In this document: in pieces, positions 61,076 to 64,000 of the stretch
Numbering within the stretch: position 1 is the stretch's first letter
How the letters are laid out: the number at the start of each line of letters is the position of its first letter
Origin: Glandiceps talaboti
Lineage: Eukaryota > Hemichordata > Enteropneusta > Spengelidae
NCBI RefSeq assembly: GCF_964340395.1
Contig: NC_135552.1
Span: forward strand, 16,167,194 to 16,231,193
Length of the DNA: 64,000 bases
Reading direction: 5' to 3'
The notes under the pieces: generated by a model
What the model saw: the letters and a program-made list of their open reading frames with translations, nothing else
The model's database searches: none
What the model was told of the DNA's origin: nothing
Position numbers and translations under genes: made by a program

Positions 61076-61330
61076 TGTGACTATTTTCCTTGGGTTTCGA
61101 TGTAACACTAACTGATAGCTCCAGCCACGCTTTCTTGACAAATGTTCCGATTCACAGAGATCGTAGGAGAAGGTGATGTCGGCTGAAAGGGCAAAGTAAA
61201 ACTTAAGGAAGTTCCTGAACCTCATTCATAGAAATTCTAAATACCTTTAGTTTTACTATACATCCCTTCCAATTCACGGTTTTAAGACAATTTGGAAGCG
61301 TAGAAATATACTTCGTTATATTTATTCAAA

Positions 61331-61400
61331 CCACCACCACCACCACCACCACCACCACCACCACCACCACCACCACCATCACCATCGAAATTATAATTAT

Positions 61401-61452
<52 letters not shown>

Positions 61453-61453
61453 C
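61331..61453. repeat. (CCA)n and (AAC)n microsatellites
   Basis: CCA array (61331-61378), a short spacer, and an AAC array (61402-61453). Confidence 0.96.
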
Positions 61454-62212
61454 ATTTTATCTAAGCAAAGAAAAAAGCCGTGAAATTATCAAATGCACCA
61501 ACTGTCGTCAGAAAATTATTCATAAATTAAAAAAACATACAGGATAAGAGATGTAATTTGATTGGTGGTTGATAATCTATTACCTTCGGCTTATCTTATA
61601 GAGATATCTAGTTGCCCAAAGTATCTAAAGATATCCCAAAATATCTTTCGGCCATATGTTGGCTGTTTATATAGCTTCAATGTTTCTGTAATATAGAAAC
61701 CGGATATAATTTATAACTCAGGATGTAAAGGATAATTAGTGTATTTCCTATAAAATAAATAAAATCTCTTTTATTTTGTCAAAATAAGAACATAAATTTC
61801 TTGAATGTAGATTAATTGTATAAATATCACGCCTTGAATCGAGTACATGTAAATTTCATTTCATGAATGGTACACGTAATGTGATGTCAAGTGCGTAAGC
61901 TGTTCATCAACTCGATGAAGCTTTGTCATGGTATCGATGCATTGTCACGCTTCTTTCTCATTGAAATGTTAAAGTACGGCATAATCTTACTAAAGAAGCT
62001 CTTCCTTAGACTACACGTCTACTTATAAAAGAACACGGCTTAGTTTGCAACTTACATTGGCGACTAAACTGAAAATGAAAATTCACAGACAAGACGTATC
62101 TAGAAACAAATTTGAGTTGATTTAGGTGATTAAATACACACAAAGCGGGACTCCAACGGTTTCTGAGTTTCCGTTTTCATTCATTATATCATAACTACAT
62201 GATGGTACTATA
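61454..62212. other. Noncoding stretch, nothing recognised
   Basis: No exon or repeat supported. Confidence 0.4.
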
Positions 62213-62681
62213 TTAAAGGGGAACACAACTAAAAACAAAACAAAGGTATTTTCATAAACTTTGGATTTTGGATTTTTGAGAGTCATTCAACGATTTCACA
62301 TAAATTACATAAGTTTCGCTCGATTGACACGAACCACCAGATTGAAACTAGAATTTTTCATCTCTATCAGACCAGTGTTGTATCGTGGGTCTTAAGACCT
62401 GAATATGTATTAGATGAACATTTAATATTCATGACTCCTACATGCTTATGTCCTTCAGATAAATAGTCATGAATATGCGTTGTTCATCCAATGCATATGC
62501 ATGTATGCTAAGACCCATGAGGTACCTCTGACTGCAAGAACGATAGAGTTGCAAAATAACTTAAATTTGGTGTTTGGTCGTCTGAAATTTATTGATGTGA
62601 AATAATGCAATGACTGAGACTCCAGCAGAACCTAACGTTTACGAAAATGCCTGTACTTTGTGGAGTGGCGTTTCCCTTTAA
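62213..62681. mobile_element. 461-base MITE flanked by TTAA
   Basis: TTAA at 62213-62216 and 62678-62681 flank an element starting AGGGGAACAC and ending GTTTCCCT. The terminal 60-70 bases are diverged inverted repeats, including ggtattttcataaact on the left and gcattttcgtaaacgt in the reverse complement of the right. In the middle lies a second foldback: gggtcttaagacctgaatat (62389) pairs with the block ending gctaagaccc (62518). No transposase is encoded. TTAA targeting is known for piggyBac and Kolobok families; the AGGGGAA end fits Kolobok better, as an inference. Confidence 0.8.
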
Positions 62682-64000
62682 GTACCATCGTTTATTCGTT
62701 CGCGTACGCGTCTTTATACGCTTACATTAGATTGTATTTGATTAGATTAGTTTGCTTTATCGATCTAAACGACTATATATTGAAATTGTCGAATAGGATT
62801 GTGCCTTGCTTGGTGTTGTTCAAACATGAAATCGGTTATTGAAAACAAAAAAAGAACACGCACAACACGATACGATACATTTCAATCATACTCGATAAAC
62901 TACTGGGAATAGATATCCTAATAACATTTTTTTTTAAACTACGTAAACGTACAAATAAGACTGAGTAATACTTTGTATAGCTTTGGGATAAATGTTATTT
63001 GTAAAACGTACAGTTCTTGAACTGAATAATGTAAAACGTTTTTTTTTCCCATCAGAGGGGAGTAGTTCGTATAAAGGTCGAGTGCTGGATGTCATACGTC
63101 TACATATGATTTTCTTAGAGCAGTTTGATAAATAGACGAACAGAACACATTCATGTACACCGATTCTATAGAAGATAAAGCACTGCGACTTTAAAAGCCG
63201 GTTCGATGATTTTCTGAAAGCCGTTTTTTCCTGCTACGTAGCTTTGAATTATCATCACGATCACACTTCCTGTTAGAAATTGACAGTTTTATATGGAAAG
63301 CAAAGTCATTTCATTATGTTCGCAACACGTGGAAACTTGACACGTGACGTGTGTGTAATCTGAAGTGCGCACTGTATTTTATGACATGACCACTGGTACG
63401 AGCTTTTCAGACAACAAAAAATATATTTGTAAAAGTCAACTTCCGTTGACCTCGAGGTATCGACCAATATGAATCTTCATAGCTCATCAGTTGCTACATT
63501 TTTTCTATTTTTATGAAATAAACATCTTATTGAGAGCAGCTGCACAATACCAATTAAGGGCTCCAACCTCTCCCCAGCACATTGGCAAGCTAAATGCCTG
63601 TTTGCAACACTGTTGCATATATCAAAACTATTGTATGCTACACCCGAGTGACAATTTTGCGATATCAATACTCAAACCAACCAATGGTTGAGTTCTAAGT
63701 CTGATAGCTGTAGATAAAATAGTTCTATAAAATTGGGCGTAGTGAAGCGGGATTTCTCTTATCGACCTATACAAGGACGATATTACGAAAAGAAGTATGT
63801 GATGGGACAAAAATCTTGCTAACATTGCTACGTTGTATATCATCTGACTCGAGTTACTACTACAGGAACTGCAGCTACATTGTATTGTCTGAGACAATAA
63901 TATCTTACTACTACTGCTACTTTGTATCGTCTAGCCCGACAAAATCTTCAAATTGTTGTTTTCTTGATGTGAGTCATCTTTTAGTGATGCACAAGGATTA
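62682..64000. other. Noncoding stretch to window end
   Basis: No gene, ALDH 5' exon or complete repeat was recognised on either strand. Confidence 0.4.

Noticed and set aside
61004-61225. Minus-strand frame considered as a missing ALDH N-terminal exon
   Set aside because: No NEW, TVNP or KLADL motif and no matching splice phase; it overlaps the end of the 67-base repeat.

Overview
The window is AT-rich animal DNA from a nuclear genome with introns, long simple-sequence tracts, LINE, SINE and MITE debris, and few genes. The protein-level clues (a NeuroD-type bHLH factor, an aldehyde dehydrogenase of the ALDH1/2 family with the exon pattern known from bilaterians, CR1/L2-like LINEs, a tRNA-derived SINE) point to an invertebrate metazoan. 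An invertebrate deuterostome such as a hemichordate or cephalochordate fits best, but this is inference and the species is not determined.

Two real protein-coding loci are visible. At 21389-22501 (+) a single-exon ORF of 370 residues encodes a NeuroD proneural transcription factor; a splice acceptor 40 bases before its ATG implies an upstream noncoding exon, and a TATA-box/E-box/octamer cluster with a strong donor at 8188-8556 is a speculative candidate. At 45265-53576 (-) ten exons of an ALDH1/2-family aldehyde dehydrogenase can be joined in frame to the stop codon (396 residues). All catalytic motifs are present, but the exons for about the first 100 residues were not found and may lie beyond the window or be lost.

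Layout. 1-21 kb: gene desert with GA, CATA, TATG, TTG and TC microsatellites and a decayed LINE 3' end (3.6-4.2 kb). 21.3-22.7 kb: NeuroD. 23-24 kb: GA tracts separated by two identical 279-base blocks. 24-40 kb: gene-poor, with a MITE (28.1 kb), a pentanucleotide satellite (29.9-30.4 kb), a retroelement tail (31 kb), TATG/ATGC arrays (33.5-33.9 kb), a TA tract (37.7 kb) and a hairpin (39.9 kb). 40.8-43.6 kb: an accessory mosaic of duplicated Tigger/jerky-like transposase remnants, a poly(G)/poly(C) palindrome, and a large inverted repeat whose loop contains a tyrosine-kinase-like exon fragment. 44.6-53.6 kb: ALDH gene, with introns carrying a SINE, a perfect-ended 218-base MITE, a 1.5-kb minisatellite and smaller repeats. 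53.8-55.6 kb: a LINE with one frameshift and a 53-base foldback at its 5' end, abutting another copy of the 43-kb repeat. 55.6-64 kb: a second MITE copy, a decayed LINE, an eight-unit 67-base tandem repeat, and a 461-base TTAA-flanked MITE.

The two genes show no functional link. No tRNA, rRNA, CRISPR or operon structure is present. The most unusual structure is the 42.0-43.6 kb inverted repeat around the kinase fragment.
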